From positions 55,006 to 119,005 of the forward strand of contig JACKDJ010000011.1 of the NCBI GenBank assembly GCA_020633625.1: a stretch of 64,000 bases of DNA. Direction: 5' to 3'. Numbering within the stretch: position 1 is the stretch's first letter; each line of letters starts with the position of its first letter. The notes under the pieces were generated by a model. That model was given only the letters and a program-made list of their open reading frames with translations, was not told where the DNA came from and ran no database searches. The stretch comes from Myxococcales bacterium (GTDB lineage: Bacteria; Myxococcota_A; Bradymonadia; REDH01). A program made the translations under genes and the position numbers. Of the stretch, positions 19,443 to 27,588 are shown in pieces.

Positions 19443-20159
19443 TCAGTTCCCGGGACGAACTCCGTTGAAGACCAGGTCGATCAGGCTCAGCGCCGCGCTC
19501 GACGGGTCGAGCGGCGTGTCGGCGACGAGGGCCTCGAACATCAGCCGCTCCGAGGCGCCCACCACGGCGAGCGCGCTGACACGGCAGTCGCGGGCACGCA
19601 CGATCCCTCGCTCCATCGCCAGCTCCGAGAGTTCGATCGCGGCCGACGCTACGGCGTCGGCGAGCGCGCGGATCGGCACTCGGGCGCCCGTCGACGGCCC
19701 GCGGCACTCCTGCAGGTAGAGCCTCAGCTGCTGCGGATGGGACACCAGCGCCACGCCAAGACGAGCGGCCATTCGCTGATAGGCGATCGACGCGTCTGTG
19801 GTGAGCTCGGACGACCTCAGGGCGGCCGCGCACTCCGAGGTCGCATCGAGGAGGGCGCTCGACAGCGGCTCCATCGCGGTCTCGACGAGCTGAACCTTGT
19901 CGCCGAAGTAGCGATAGAAGCTGCCCTTCGCCATCCCTGCTGCGGTCACCACGTCGTCGATACTCACGTTCTCGACCCCGCGCTCCAGCATCTGGGGCAA
20001 CGCCGCGTCGATGAGCTGCGCGGTGCGTGCGCGGCGGTTCGCGTCGCGCTTTCCTCCAACGGGGCCGGGTCTCTCGGCCGGCTGTCGTGGTGGCTCGAAC
20101 ACCGTGTCTGGAGTTGACTTGCGCGCGGATTTCGTGGATTTTGCTGACTGTACGGTCAC
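19443..20159 (-). CDS. TetR-family transcriptional regulator
   Basis: A regulator of up to 238 residues. The N-terminal helix-turn-helix is clear: TAQLIDAALPQMLERGVENV followed by SIDDVVTAAGMAKGSFYRYF. The C-terminal ligand-binding half is helical and ends in FNGVRPGN. The start is uncertain. The GTG at 20159 gives a 40-residue basic N-terminal extension and overlaps the presumed operator; a GTG at 20102 would give 219 residues, nearer the family norm. It is divergent from a His-box hydroxylase gene, which it probably controls. Confidence 0.88.
   Translation of the reverse strand: MTVQSAKSTKSARKSTPDTVFEPPRQPAERPGPVGGKRDANRRARTAQLIDAALPQMLERGVENVSIDDVVTAAGMAKGSFYRYFGDKVQLVETAMEPLSSALLDATSECAAALRSSELTTDASIAYQRMAARLGVALVSHPQQLRLYLQECRGPSTGARVPIRALADAVASAAIELSELAMERGIVRARDCRVSALAVVGASERLMFEALVADTPLDPSSAALSLIDLVFNGVRPGN
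20145..20158. promoter_or_regulatory. Putative TetR operator
   Basis: TGACTGTACGGTCA is a 14-bp near-palindrome (12 of 14 positions symmetric) between the TetR and hydroxylase genes. It lies about 20 bp upstream of the hydroxylase ATG and just downstream of a weak promoter-like pair (TTGACT at 20114-20119, GATTTT at 20137-20142). That is where a repressor would block transcription of the hydroxylase gene. The sequence resembles operators of other TetR regulators (TGACCGTACGGTCA-like). Confidence 0.55.
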
Positions 20160-20177
20160 TCTAACACCGGAGCTGCA

Positions 20178-20741
20178 ATGATCGGGATTCCGCTTGGGCT
20201 CGCCTTCGCCAACGCGACCGAGTGGCTCGTGCACAAGCACATCCTGCACGGGCTCGGGCGTAAGCGCGAGTCGTTCTGGGCGTTCCACTGGCACGACCAT
20301 CATTCGGCGTCGCGTCGTCAGGGGCATTTCGACGGCGACTACCTTGGCACCGTGTTCCAATGGAACGGCCAGGGCAAGGAAGTTCTAACGCTGTCCGCGC
20401 TCGCGCTATCGATCACGCCGCTGTTCCCCGTGGCGCCGTTCTTCGTGGCTACGACGACCTATTCGGCGGTGAACTACTACTACAAGCACCGCCGCGCGCA
20501 CCTGGACCCCGACTGGGCGCGCGAGCACTTGCCGTGGCACTACGACCACCACATGGGGGCGGACCAGGACGCGAACTGGTGCGTGACGCGGCCCTGGTTC
20601 GACCAGATCATGGGGACGCGCAAGCCCTACGTCGGGACGGAGCGCGAGCTCCGCGACCGTGAGGCCCACCGCGCGCGGGCGCGCGCTGCGATGGATCGCG
20701 TGGCGGCCCCGTCCACAGGCGACTCGGCGGCGGCGGCCTGA
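20178..20741 (+). CDS. Sterol-desaturase/fatty-acid-hydroxylase-superfamily membrane protein
   Basis: A 187-residue integral membrane protein with the di-iron histidine clusters of the fatty acid hydroxylase superfamily: HKHILHG, HWHDHH, HRRAH and HYDHHMG. Hydrophobic segments at about 1-20 and 70-100 anchor it. GGAG stands five bases before the ATG. It probably hydroxylates or desaturates a lipid chain. It is shorter than many family members and lacks an extra N-terminal helix pair. It is divergent from and presumably controlled by the TetR gene. The substrate is unknown; the lipid cluster at 29-42 kb is a possible link. Confidence 0.82.
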   Translation: MIGIPLGLAFANATEWLVHKHILHGLGRKRESFWAFHWHDHHSASRRQGHFDGDYLGTVFQWNGQGKEVLTLSALALSITPLFPVAPFFVATTTYSAVNYYYKHRRAHLDPDWAREHLPWHYDHHMGADQDANWCVTRPWFDQIMGTRKPYVGTERELRDREAHRARARAAMDRVAAPSTGDSAAAA

Positions 20742-20777
20742 CGGGGAGCCGGCGGCATCCGAATCGCGGCCGCGGCG

Positions 20778-21296
20778 CTACTCGAGGGGGTGGATCTGCA
20801 TGATGCCCGGGCTCCCTCGGACATCCATCGTCGTGACGGTGCCGAACCGAACGAAAGTCGAGGCGAGGCCGTCGAAGTCTAGATCAGCGAACGCAGAGGC
20901 GGTGAACTGCGAGTTGTTCGCGGTGCCGCTCGAGTCGTACTGGTACGAGTAGCGGTGGGGGTCCGAGATGTTGAAGTGCAGCGCGGCCCACGTGGGCACG
21001 TCGAGCCAGTCGTCGGTCAGGACTGTGGTGTGCGGGACCGTCGCCGGCTTCAGCGGCGTCGTGACCGGGAACCGAGACGTGATCAGGTCGCCGGCGGAGT
21101 CTGCGTAGTCGGTCCCAAAGTAGATCACCGAGCTGTCGAACAGCTTGCGGATGTTCATCAGCGCTTCGGACGTCCGCGCCTTGCGGACGAACTTCACGTA
21201 CGACGGCATGGCGGTCGCCGCGAGCAGCCCGATGATCGCGACCACGATCATCAGCTCGATCAGGGTGAACCCGCGGCGCGCTGTTCTCGACTTCAT
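20778..21296 (-). CDS. Type IV pilin-like protein
   Basis: A 172-residue prepilin: a short basic leader (MKSRTARRG), cleavage before FTLIELMIVVAIIGLLAATA with the conserved Glu at +5, then a globular domain with few cysteines. The N-terminus is that of type IVa pilins and pseudopilins processed by PilD. The C-terminal part (YQYDSSGTANNSQFTASAFA, DLDFDGLASTFVRFGTV) resembles deltaproteobacterial PilA-like minor pilins. No pilus assembly genes are adjacent. Confidence 0.9.
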   Translation of the reverse strand: MKSRTARRGFTLIELMIVVAIIGLLAATAMPSYVKFVRKARTSEALMNIRKLFDSSVIYFGTDYADSAGDLITSRFPVTTPLKPATVPHTTVLTDDWLDVPTWAALHFNISDPHRYSYQYDSSGTANNSQFTASAFADLDFDGLASTFVRFGTVTTMDVRGSPGIMQIHPLE

Positions 21297-21334
21297 GGCA
21301 CGTTCTGCACGTTTGGCGCGTGCACCAGTCGCGA

Positions 21335-21357
21335 CACGCTCGGCTTAACCTAGCGTG
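21335..21357. repeat. Inverted repeat upstream of the pilin gene
   Basis: CACGCT and AGCGTG flank an 11-nt centre containing TTAA, in the 131-bp gap between the CPBP-like gene and the pilin gene, about 40-60 bp upstream of the pilin start. It could be an operator for the pilin promoter or a weak terminator of the upstream gene; no U-tract follows. Confidence 0.3.
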
Positions 21358-21427
21358 CCGACACGAGATGTCCAAACGCGAGCGCGTGTGTGTGCAGGTC
21401 CGACGCCTACGTTCCTCGCCTCTTCGG

Positions 21428-23239
21428 TCAACCGATGGGAGCAGCAGCGGCAGCAGCGAGCGCGGCGGCGCTGAGCGTCGCTAGGCGGATCACCATCGGC
21501 GGGAGCCACGACCGCGTTCGGTACATCGCGTAGCCGGCCGGCGCCGCGACCAGCAGCGCGTAGAGCGGCGTCCCGAAGGTCGCGGGCGACTCGGACGTCG
21601 GGTCCCACATGAAGCGGTACGTGTTCGCGTAGATGCCGTAGTACGCCAGTCCCATGACGACCGCGCCGCGCGAGTCGGGCAGCGCGACGAGGAGCCTGCG
21701 CACCACGACTCCCTCGAAGAAGAGCGACTCGGAGACCGCACGGGCAGCGACGAACGCGAGCACGACGCCGATCCGAGGGGTCCCGATCACTTCGAGCGGC
21801 AACGCGAAGTAGGAGACCGCCGTCGCAACCGCGCCGAGCGCCAGCGGCGCCACGAGATCGCTGCCGCGGCGTACGCGCCAGCCGAGGCGCCCCAGCGACT
21901 CGCCGAAGAGAAGCCGGACCGACAGCACCGACACGACGCTCAGGAACGCGACCCGAAGCCACCACAGCGTCGCGCGCGAGTCGAACCCGGTCTCGAACGT
22001 GTCGAGGCGCGTCGACATCGTCATGAGGAGCGGAAAGGACAGGACCAGCGCGAACGCCGTCGACACCGCAAGCAGCGTCGGTCGCGGATCGCCGACGCCG
22101 TACACGAGGTCACCGGTGCGCTCCGTCCCGTTCAGACCCGCATCGCTGGCCACCAGGAGATGCGACGCCGACTCCCCGAGTCGACCGCGCACTCCCGGCG
22201 CTGATGGGAGCGTGGTCACGCGCGAACGCTCCTCCTCGATCCGGGCGACAACGGCGGTCGCCTCGGCGAGCGCATCGGCGGCGGCCGACGACATGGGGTT
22301 CGGGGCGCCGGCACCCGCGGGCGGCGCGGTCCCCCGCGCGCCGGCGCCACGCGGCTGCGCGACGTGCGGACGCGCCGCGGCGGCTCGGGTCCGGTCGCCG
22401 AGCCCCGGGTCGTGCAGGCCGCGCTCGAACTCGACGTGCGAAGCGAGCGGGATCGCGGTTCCGCGCTCGCGACAGGCCACGTGATACTCTCTTACGCTTC
22501 GCGGGTCGCGCGCGAGCTCGAGCGCCGCCGCGAGCAGACGCAGCGCGTCGGCGATACCGACACGCTGTGCGGGCGAGCTGGAGGTTGCGTCGCGGTGCCC
22601 CTCGAGCTGGGCGCGCCGAGTCTGGTACGCGCGCACGATCGTCGCCCGCGGTGCCGTGAGCGCCGTACCGAGGACTCCCTCGGGCGGAAGGGCCAGCAGC
22701 GCAGAGCGGATCTCCATTCCACTACGCGCCATCAGGTCGTCGGCGAACGGCAACGCTTCTGCGGGGCGAGGTTCCGCGTCGGCCACACCGATCGGACCCG
22801 ACGACGGTGCCACGGCGTTCGGGGCGGCAGACGCAGACGCCGGCGGGGCCGAAGTCGCTGTCCGATGGGCTGGCTCGCCGCGTGGCGGCAGATCGGCCGG
22901 TGGAGCCGCCGCCTGCCTCGAGCTCGGATCGCGCGACGCCGACCCGCGTTCCGAAGCCGTATCGGGCGGTGCGGCAGGGGCCCGGGGCGCCGGTCGCCCA
23001 GCCAGATCGGAGAACGCGGGGTGCGCTGTCCACGCACGTGCGCTCCCACCGGCGACGGACACTCGGTCGGTCTCGCCGACCACGCCGGCCTCGATCAAGC
23101 TGCGGAGCTCGTCCTTGTCGACGGCGATGGCCTCTCGGCCGTCGGCGAACTCCACTCTGAAGACCGACTTGCGAATGACTTGCTCCGTGCTCGGTGAGGC
23201 ACGAACCTTACCAGTGTAAACGTGCGACCTGCAACTCAC
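21428..23239 (-). CDS. CPBP (CAAX protease-like) membrane protein with cytoplasmic N-terminal domains
   Basis: About 603 residues from the GTG at 23239; a GTG at 23155 gives 575 residues and cannot be excluded. The N-terminus is a small domain (FRVEFADGREAIAVDKDELR, about 25-85), then a Pro/Ala-rich linker, then a DnaJ-like helical segment (RATIVRAYQTRRAQLEGHRD). The C-terminal about 260 residues hold roughly eight membrane helices of the CPBP/Abi family. The two catalytic motifs are degenerate: EExxxR reads ESLFFEG, and the usual FxxxH region is GLAYYGIYANTYRF without His. Protease activity is therefore doubtful; a scaffold or sensor role is possible. Confidence 0.75.
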   Translation of the reverse strand: MSCRSHVYTGKVRASPSTEQVIRKSVFRVEFADGREAIAVDKDELRSLIEAGVVGETDRVSVAGGSARAWTAHPAFSDLAGRPAPRAPAAPPDTASERGSASRDPSSRQAAAPPADLPPRGEPAHRTATSAPPASASAAPNAVAPSSGPIGVADAEPRPAEALPFADDLMARSGMEIRSALLALPPEGVLGTALTAPRATIVRAYQTRRAQLEGHRDATSSSPAQRVGIADALRLLAAALELARDPRSVREYHVACRERGTAIPLASHVEFERGLHDPGLGDRTRAAAARPHVAQPRGAGARGTAPPAGAGAPNPMSSAAADALAEATAVVARIEEERSRVTTLPSAPGVRGRLGESASHLLVASDAGLNGTERTGDLVYGVGDPRPTLLAVSTAFALVLSFPLLMTMSTRLDTFETGFDSRATLWWLRVAFLSVVSVLSVRLLFGESLGRLGWRVRRGSDLVAPLALGAVATAVSYFALPLEVIGTPRIGVVLAFVAARAVSESLFFEGVVVRRLLVALPDSRGAVVMGLAYYGIYANTYRFMWDPTSESPATFGTPLYALLVAAPAGYAMYRTRSWLPPMVIRLATLSAAALAAAAAAPIG

Positions 23240-23287
23240 CGGCACGCCGCACCACGCTAGGCCTCGCCCGCCGCAACCCGAGCCGCC

Positions 23288-24544
23288 GTGCGCCCCATCC
23301 CAGACCTGTGCGCGCGACTCGTCGCCGCTGCCCGTCCGTCGACCGCGCTCGTTCTGCTGACCCTCGTTGCATGCGGAGGGCCGCAAGACCCGTTCGCCGA
23401 AGACGTGTCCGCGAGCGGCGCCGATGCCGCGACAGACGCGACGACATCGGACATCGACGTCCGCGAGGTTTCGGAGTCCGATGCTGCGCCCCCCGACGCC
23501 GTCGACGACACCGATGACAGCCTCGGGTTCGAGCCCAGCGGGCCCGCCTGCGACGTCGATTCCGACTGCTCCACCGGGGTCTGCGCGCCGACGGCGTCCG
23601 GGGGGGTCTGCGTCGCTCCCTGCACCGAGGACGCGGACTGCGTTGACGGGTGGACCTGCGACCCGGTCCCCTCGCTCGGCACTCTGTGCCTCTGCGCCGG
23701 CGACCCGCTGTCGGCCGAGTCACCGAATGGAGTCGATGACGACTGCGACGGCCTCGTCGACGAGGGCCTCGCGACGCTGGCGTTTTGGAACGTCCGTGAT
23801 CTCTCGACGCGGAGCCGCGACGACGCCGAACGGGACCAGATCGCCGACGTCATCGCGCCGTATACGCTGGTCGCGCTCGCCGAAGTCGGCGACGACGCCA
23901 TCGTGGGCGACCTCGCCGACCGGCTGTCCCGCCGCGGCGTGGCCTGGGCGGCGGTGACTTCGTCGGCCGTCGGCAACAGCCCGGCGGCAACCGAGCGATA
24001 CGCCCTGCTCTACCGGACAGATGACGTCGAGCTTCTGGACGCCGTCGTGCTCGACGAGGTGACGCTCGACACCGGCAACCGGTTCGATCGCGAGCCGTTC
24101 GCCGTCACGATCGCGGCCGGAACCTTCGACGCGGAGCTCATCATCGCGCACGTCGTCTGGGGAGACGACGAAGACGCGCGCGTCGCCGAGGTCCGCGCGC
24201 TGGGCGACTACTACCGAGACCGCGCGGAGTCGGAGCCCGACACGCTGATCCTCGGAGACCTGAACCGGAACGTCGGAGACGCCGACTCTCTCGGCTGGCT
24301 GCAGTCCACCTATGGCCTGCTCGACACCACCTCAGCGAGCCCGGCGACGAAGGTCGACTCAGCGTCGACCTACGACCACATCCTGCTCGATCCCTCGGCG
24401 ACCCGCGAATACTCGGGCGACCATGGGGTCGACCTGTTCGACGAGCGCATGTACCCGGGAGATCCGGACGGAGCGTCGCTCGCCCTCAGCGACCACCGGC
24501 CGGTCTGGATCGTGCTCCGCACGGACCTTCCCGACGACGACTGA
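23288..24544 (+). CDS. Endonuclease/exonuclease/phosphatase-fold lipoprotein with MopE-like motif
   Basis: A 418-residue lipoprotein (GTG start; LVAC lipobox near residue 30) with an acidic linker. A Cys-rich region follows (CDVDSDCSTGVCAPT, CTEDADCVDGWTC) and then the motif NGVDDDCDGLVDEG, as in MopE-type metal-binding repeats. The C-terminal about 260 residues form a DNase I-like domain: LAFWNVRDLS, LVALAEVGDD, LILGDLNRNVGD and the catalytic SDHRPVWI. It could cut extracellular DNA or a phosphoester at the cell surface. The adjacent start of the CPBP-like gene lies about 48 bp away on the other strand. Confidence 0.87.
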   Translation: MRPIPDLCARLVAAARPSTALVLLTLVACGGPQDPFAEDVSASGADAATDATTSDIDVREVSESDAAPPDAVDDTDDSLGFEPSGPACDVDSDCSTGVCAPTASGGVCVAPCTEDADCVDGWTCDPVPSLGTLCLCAGDPLSAESPNGVDDDCDGLVDEGLATLAFWNVRDLSTRSRDDAERDQIADVIAPYTLVALAEVGDDAIVGDLADRLSRRGVAWAAVTSSAVGNSPAATERYALLYRTDDVELLDAVVLDEVTLDTGNRFDREPFAVTIAAGTFDAELIIAHVVWGDDEDARVAEVRALGDYYRDRAESEPDTLILGDLNRNVGDADSLGWLQSTYGLLDTTSASPATKVDSASTYDHILLDPSATREYSGDHGVDLFDERMYPGDPDGASLALSDHRPVWIVLRTDLPDDD

Positions 24545-24559
24545 CGCGCTGAGTTGGCC

Positions 24560-26281
24560 TCAGGTCGCGGGGTCCGGGTACGACGCGACCTCCTCGGGGA
24601 GCGGAAACCACCGGAGCGCTTCGAAGTCGGGGCTGACGCTCGGCAGCTCGCGAGCGCCGACTGGCCCCACCCCATCGGTGAGGATCTGGCGTGCCTCAGC
24701 TAGCGTCCGCCGCAGCGCCGACTCCGGCTCGGTCGCGTGTCGGGACGGGAACTCGAGGTGGCCCGCGTCGTAGGTAACGTCGTGCAGCGACGCGACGTGG
24801 CCGCGCCGACGGCCCCGGTGGCGCCACATCCCGGAGTCTGCCTGGAACTCGTACGCGGGAAGGAGCCGCCAGCCGTGCTCCGCGATCAGCTCGATCGCGT
24901 CGAGGATGAACGCGAAGACGGTCTCGGAGACGAAGTAGTTGAAGTTCACGCGGACCCAGCCGGGCTTCACGCCCTCGCAGCCCCGGAGGATCTCCCGCTC
25001 GAACGCCCGTGACCGCGAGAGGTCGATGCCGAGAAGACGATGGCCGTAAGGGCCGGCGCAAGAACACCCGCCGCGCGCTTGAATGCCAAACAAGTCGTTG
25101 AGCAGCGCCACCACGAAGTTGTGGTGCAGGAAGCGCCCCTCGCCGTGTCGGATCATGAAGCTGACGATCGAGAGCCGCCACGCGTCGAGATTCCCGAGGA
25201 TGTGCATCTTCGGGTTGCCCGACCAGCGCTCGATCGCGCGGCGAATGAAGGCGTGCTCGAGACTCCCGATCAGGTCTTCACCGACTGCGGACTTGAGCTG
25301 GAACACGAGGCCGGCGCGGATGGACTCCACGATGGCGGGAGTCCCGCCCTCCTCGCGGTGAACGATGTCGTCGAGGTATCGGTGATCCCGATGGTTGACG
25401 TATGCGACCGTGCCGCCGCCGGGGCTCGTCGGCACGCGGTTCGTCACGAGCGAGCGCTTTACGACCAGGACGCCGGGTGTGCCGGGCCCGCCGATGAACT
25501 TGTGTGGCGACAGAAAGATTGCGTCCTTGTATGCGAGATGACCGTCGGGGCCGTCGTCCCGCATGTTCATCTCGATCTGCACGTAAGGGCCCGCCGCGGC
25601 GAAATCCCAGAACGCGAGCGCGCCGTGCGCGTGCAGCAGCGCCGAGGTTCGACCGGTGCGGGAGCCGATCCCTGTGACGTTCGACGCCGCCGAGAACGAG
25701 CCGATCTTGAGCGGCCGGTCGGCGTAGCGAATCAGCGCGGCCTCGAGCATCGCCAGGTCGGGCTGGCCGTTCTGGTCCTCGTCGATCGTCACGACGTCGG
25801 CGATGGACTCGCGCCAGGGCAGCTCGTTCGAGTGGTGCTCGTATGGACCGATGAACACGACAGGCCGCTGCTCGGGCGGGATGGTGTCACGGAGCTTGTA
25901 CTCGTCGTCGAGCTGAGAGGGGATACGGAGCCCCAGGATCCCGACCAGCTTGTTGACGGCCGCGGTCGCACCGGAGCCGCAGAAGATGACGGCGTCTTCG
26001 CTCGTCGCGCCGACCGCCGCACCGATGATGGCCCGCGCGTCCTCCCGAAACCGCGTCGTTTGCATGCCGGTGCCCGACATCTCGGTGTGCGTGTTCGCGT
26101 AGAGCGGGAGGACCTCGTCGCGGATAAAGTCCTCGATGAACGTCAGGGAGCGGCCCGACGCAGTGTAGTCGGCGTAGATGACGCGGCGGCGCCCGAACGG
26201 GCCGTCGAGCGACTGGTCATCGCCGATGATCGAGTCGCGGATGTACTGCACAAGCCGTGTTCTCGATGTGTCTGCGCTCAT
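24560..26281 (-). CDS. Class V aminotransferase / cysteine desulfurase-like PLP enzyme
   Basis: A 573-residue PLP enzyme of the aminotransferase V (SufS/Csd-like) group. N-terminal YADYTASGRSLTFIEDFIRD matches the substrate-entry segment. The PLP lysine is Lys261 in LSPHKFIGGPGTPG, and ARGGCSCAGPYGH carries two candidate catalytic cysteines. A C-terminal extension of about 120 residues beyond the usual fold is rich in His and Arg. ATG at 26281 has GGTGAG five bases upstream; a GTG two codons earlier abuts the stop of the TlpA-like gene. It ends the redox operon and may supply sulfur or act on a cysteine-derived substrate (inference). Confidence 0.88.
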   Translation of the reverse strand: MSADTSRTRLVQYIRDSIIGDDQSLDGPFGRRRVIYADYTASGRSLTFIEDFIRDEVLPLYANTHTEMSGTGMQTTRFREDARAIIGAAVGATSEDAVIFCGSGATAAVNKLVGILGLRIPSQLDDEYKLRDTIPPEQRPVVFIGPYEHHSNELPWRESIADVVTIDEDQNGQPDLAMLEAALIRYADRPLKIGSFSAASNVTGIGSRTGRTSALLHAHGALAFWDFAAAGPYVQIEMNMRDDGPDGHLAYKDAIFLSPHKFIGGPGTPGVLVVKRSLVTNRVPTSPGGGTVAYVNHRDHRYLDDIVHREEGGTPAIVESIRAGLVFQLKSAVGEDLIGSLEHAFIRRAIERWSGNPKMHILGNLDAWRLSIVSFMIRHGEGRFLHHNFVVALLNDLFGIQARGGCSCAGPYGHRLLGIDLSRSRAFEREILRGCEGVKPGWVRVNFNYFVSETVFAFILDAIELIAEHGWRLLPAYEFQADSGMWRHRGRRRGHVASLHDVTYDAGHLEFPSRHATEPESALRRTLAEARQILTDGVGPVGARELPSVSPDFEALRWFPLPEEVASYPDPAT

Positions 26282-26287
26282 CGGCAC

Positions 26288-26902
26288 TCACCGAATCCGT
26301 CGCGGCGCCGCGGCGCCGATCGCTGCCATGAAGTCGCGCACGTCGGTCGAGGTGACCTCGCCCGTACGAACGCAGCGGACGTGCCCCTCGCCGTCGACGA
26401 GCACGTGCATCGGGAGCGCGCCGTCGCCGGCGAGCCCGACCGCGTGGGCCAGAGTAGCGACATCGCCGACGGAGGCCAGGACCGGCATCGGCTCGGCTAC
26501 GCCGCGCTCTACGCGGAACGATTCCACCGAGGCGACGTCGGAGTCAGCAGAGACCATCACGAGGTCTGCCGCCGAACCCACGAGCTCCGCGCGCAGGGCG
26601 CTGAACTCACGCACGCACGGAGCACACCAGGTCGCCCAGACGTTGAACCACATCCAGCGGCCAGCGATCGGGGCCGGGGGCGCCGGCGCCGCGGTTGGCG
26701 AGGCGAAGACCGGGCCACCGCCAGACGGGTACTGCACATCGCACAGCCGATCGAACAGCGGCCCGAGCGACGCGGTCTCCTGCGCCGGCGCCACCATCAC
26801 GGCGCGCTCCACCGTCGCCTCGTGCGCAGGCGCTTCACCGCGAGGCTCGCACGCGGTCGTCAGCGCCACGACGGCGCCAGCTACAACGAACAGTCGACCC
26901 AT
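26288..26902 (-). CDS. TlpA-like thioredoxin-fold exported protein
   Basis: A 204-residue protein with an N-terminal hydrophobic signal (MGRLFVVAGAVVALTTAC). The Cys at 18 may be lipidated although the lipobox is imperfect. The thioredoxin-fold domain has the active site WATWCAPCVREF (Cys93, Cys96) after MWFNV, and the conserved cis-Pro in ALPMHVLVDG. Such periplasmic TlpA/ResA proteins reduce or rearrange disulfides. Its start overlaps the last 22 bp of the upstream OmpA-like gene, and its stop is followed at once by the aminotransferase gene. Confidence 0.9.
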   Translation of the reverse strand: MGRLFVVAGAVVALTTACEPRGEAPAHEATVERAVMVAPAQETASLGPLFDRLCDVQYPSGGGPVFASPTAAPAPPAPIAGRWMWFNVWATWCAPCVREFSALRAELVGSAADLVMVSADSDVASVESFRVERGVAEPMPVLASVGDVATLAHAVGLAGDGALPMHVLVDGEGHVRCVRTGEVTSTDVRDFMAAIGAAAPRRIR

Positions 26903-27588
26903 GTCAGGAACGCGCTCCGGTTCAGCTCGGCGGGATCGCAAGTGGCTGCGTCACCCGAACGCTGCCAGCTACAGAACTCTGTGTCGAGCTGTGCGAATTC
27001 CTCCCCGAGCCAGAGCAGGCCGACCTCGCGGTCGAGGTCCGGGTCGTCGTAGCGCTCGCGCAGGTACGTGAGCACCGCGGCGGCGCGCGCCTCCGACAGC
27101 TCCGCGTTCATCTCTGCGCGCCCGTCGGGCGAGGCCCGAGCGACGACGAAGAAGTAGCTGGCGCCCTGCTGATCGCTGAAGATCCGATCGATCAGCGCCC
27201 GATCGGACGCGTCCAGCTCGGCGCTGGACGCGTCGAACTGGACGACGCCGGCGCGCTCCGCCATCGGCAGGAACAGCGCGTTGAAGTCGCCACCCGACAG
27301 CGCAGCGACCTGCGCGGCCGTCGCCGGCTGGCAGCCGCGCTCGCCGCCGCCGCCCTGGGCGAGCCCGCAGCTCTGAAGGACGCGCCGAAGGATCACCTTG
27401 AGCTGCGGGGTGCAGTACTCCTCGTTCGACACCGCCGCGACCGCGCTCGTCGGCGGTGCCTCGCCGGCGGCTTCGGCAGCCTCCCGCTCTGCAAGCCGTG
27501 TCCCGGCCTGCTCGACCCACCCGGTGACGAGCGCCGACGGCGCCCAAAGCGCCAGCACGGCGGCGATCGCGATGATGGCCGACTTCAT
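26881..27588 (-). CDS. OmpA-like-domain exported protein
   Basis: A 235-residue protein with an N-terminal membrane or signal segment (MKSAIIAIAAVLALWAPSAL). A Cys-containing middle part follows (EYCTPQLKVILRRVLQSCGL, ERGCQP). The OmpA-like peptidoglycan-associated fold has QFDASSAELDASDRALIDRI and ASPDGRAEMNAELSEARAAA, where the Asn and Arg positions correspond to the peptidoglycan-binding residues. It has further cysteines near the C-terminus (EFCSW, TCDP, VDCSL). Its ATG overlaps the stop of the VKOR gene. The Cys content suggests it is a client of the redox proteins encoded beside it (inference). Confidence 0.8.
   Translation of the reverse strand: MKSAIIAIAAVLALWAPSALVTGWVEQAGTRLAEREAAEAAGEAPPTSAVAAVSNEEYCTPQLKVILRRVLQSCGLAQGGGGERGCQPATAAQVAALSGGDFNALFLPMAERAGVVQFDASSAELDASDRALIDRIFSDQQGASYFFVVARASPDGRAEMNAELSEARAAAVLTYLRERYDDPDLDREVGLLWLGEEFAQLDTEFCSWQRSGDAATCDPAELNRSAFLTWVDCSL

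Noticed and set aside
19443..20360. Longer TetR frame starting near 20360
   Set aside because: It would run through the divergent hydroxylase gene and its promoter; the helix-turn-helix begins well downstream.
20178..20741. The hydroxylase as part of the 29-42 kb lipid cluster
   Set aside because: It is 8 kb away with its own regulator and a different operator sequence; only a functional link can be suggested.
25040..27052. A 670-codon plus-strand frame opposite the aminotransferase and TlpA-like genes
   Set aside because: The minus-strand genes have PLP and CxxC motifs and tight operon spacing; the plus frame has none.
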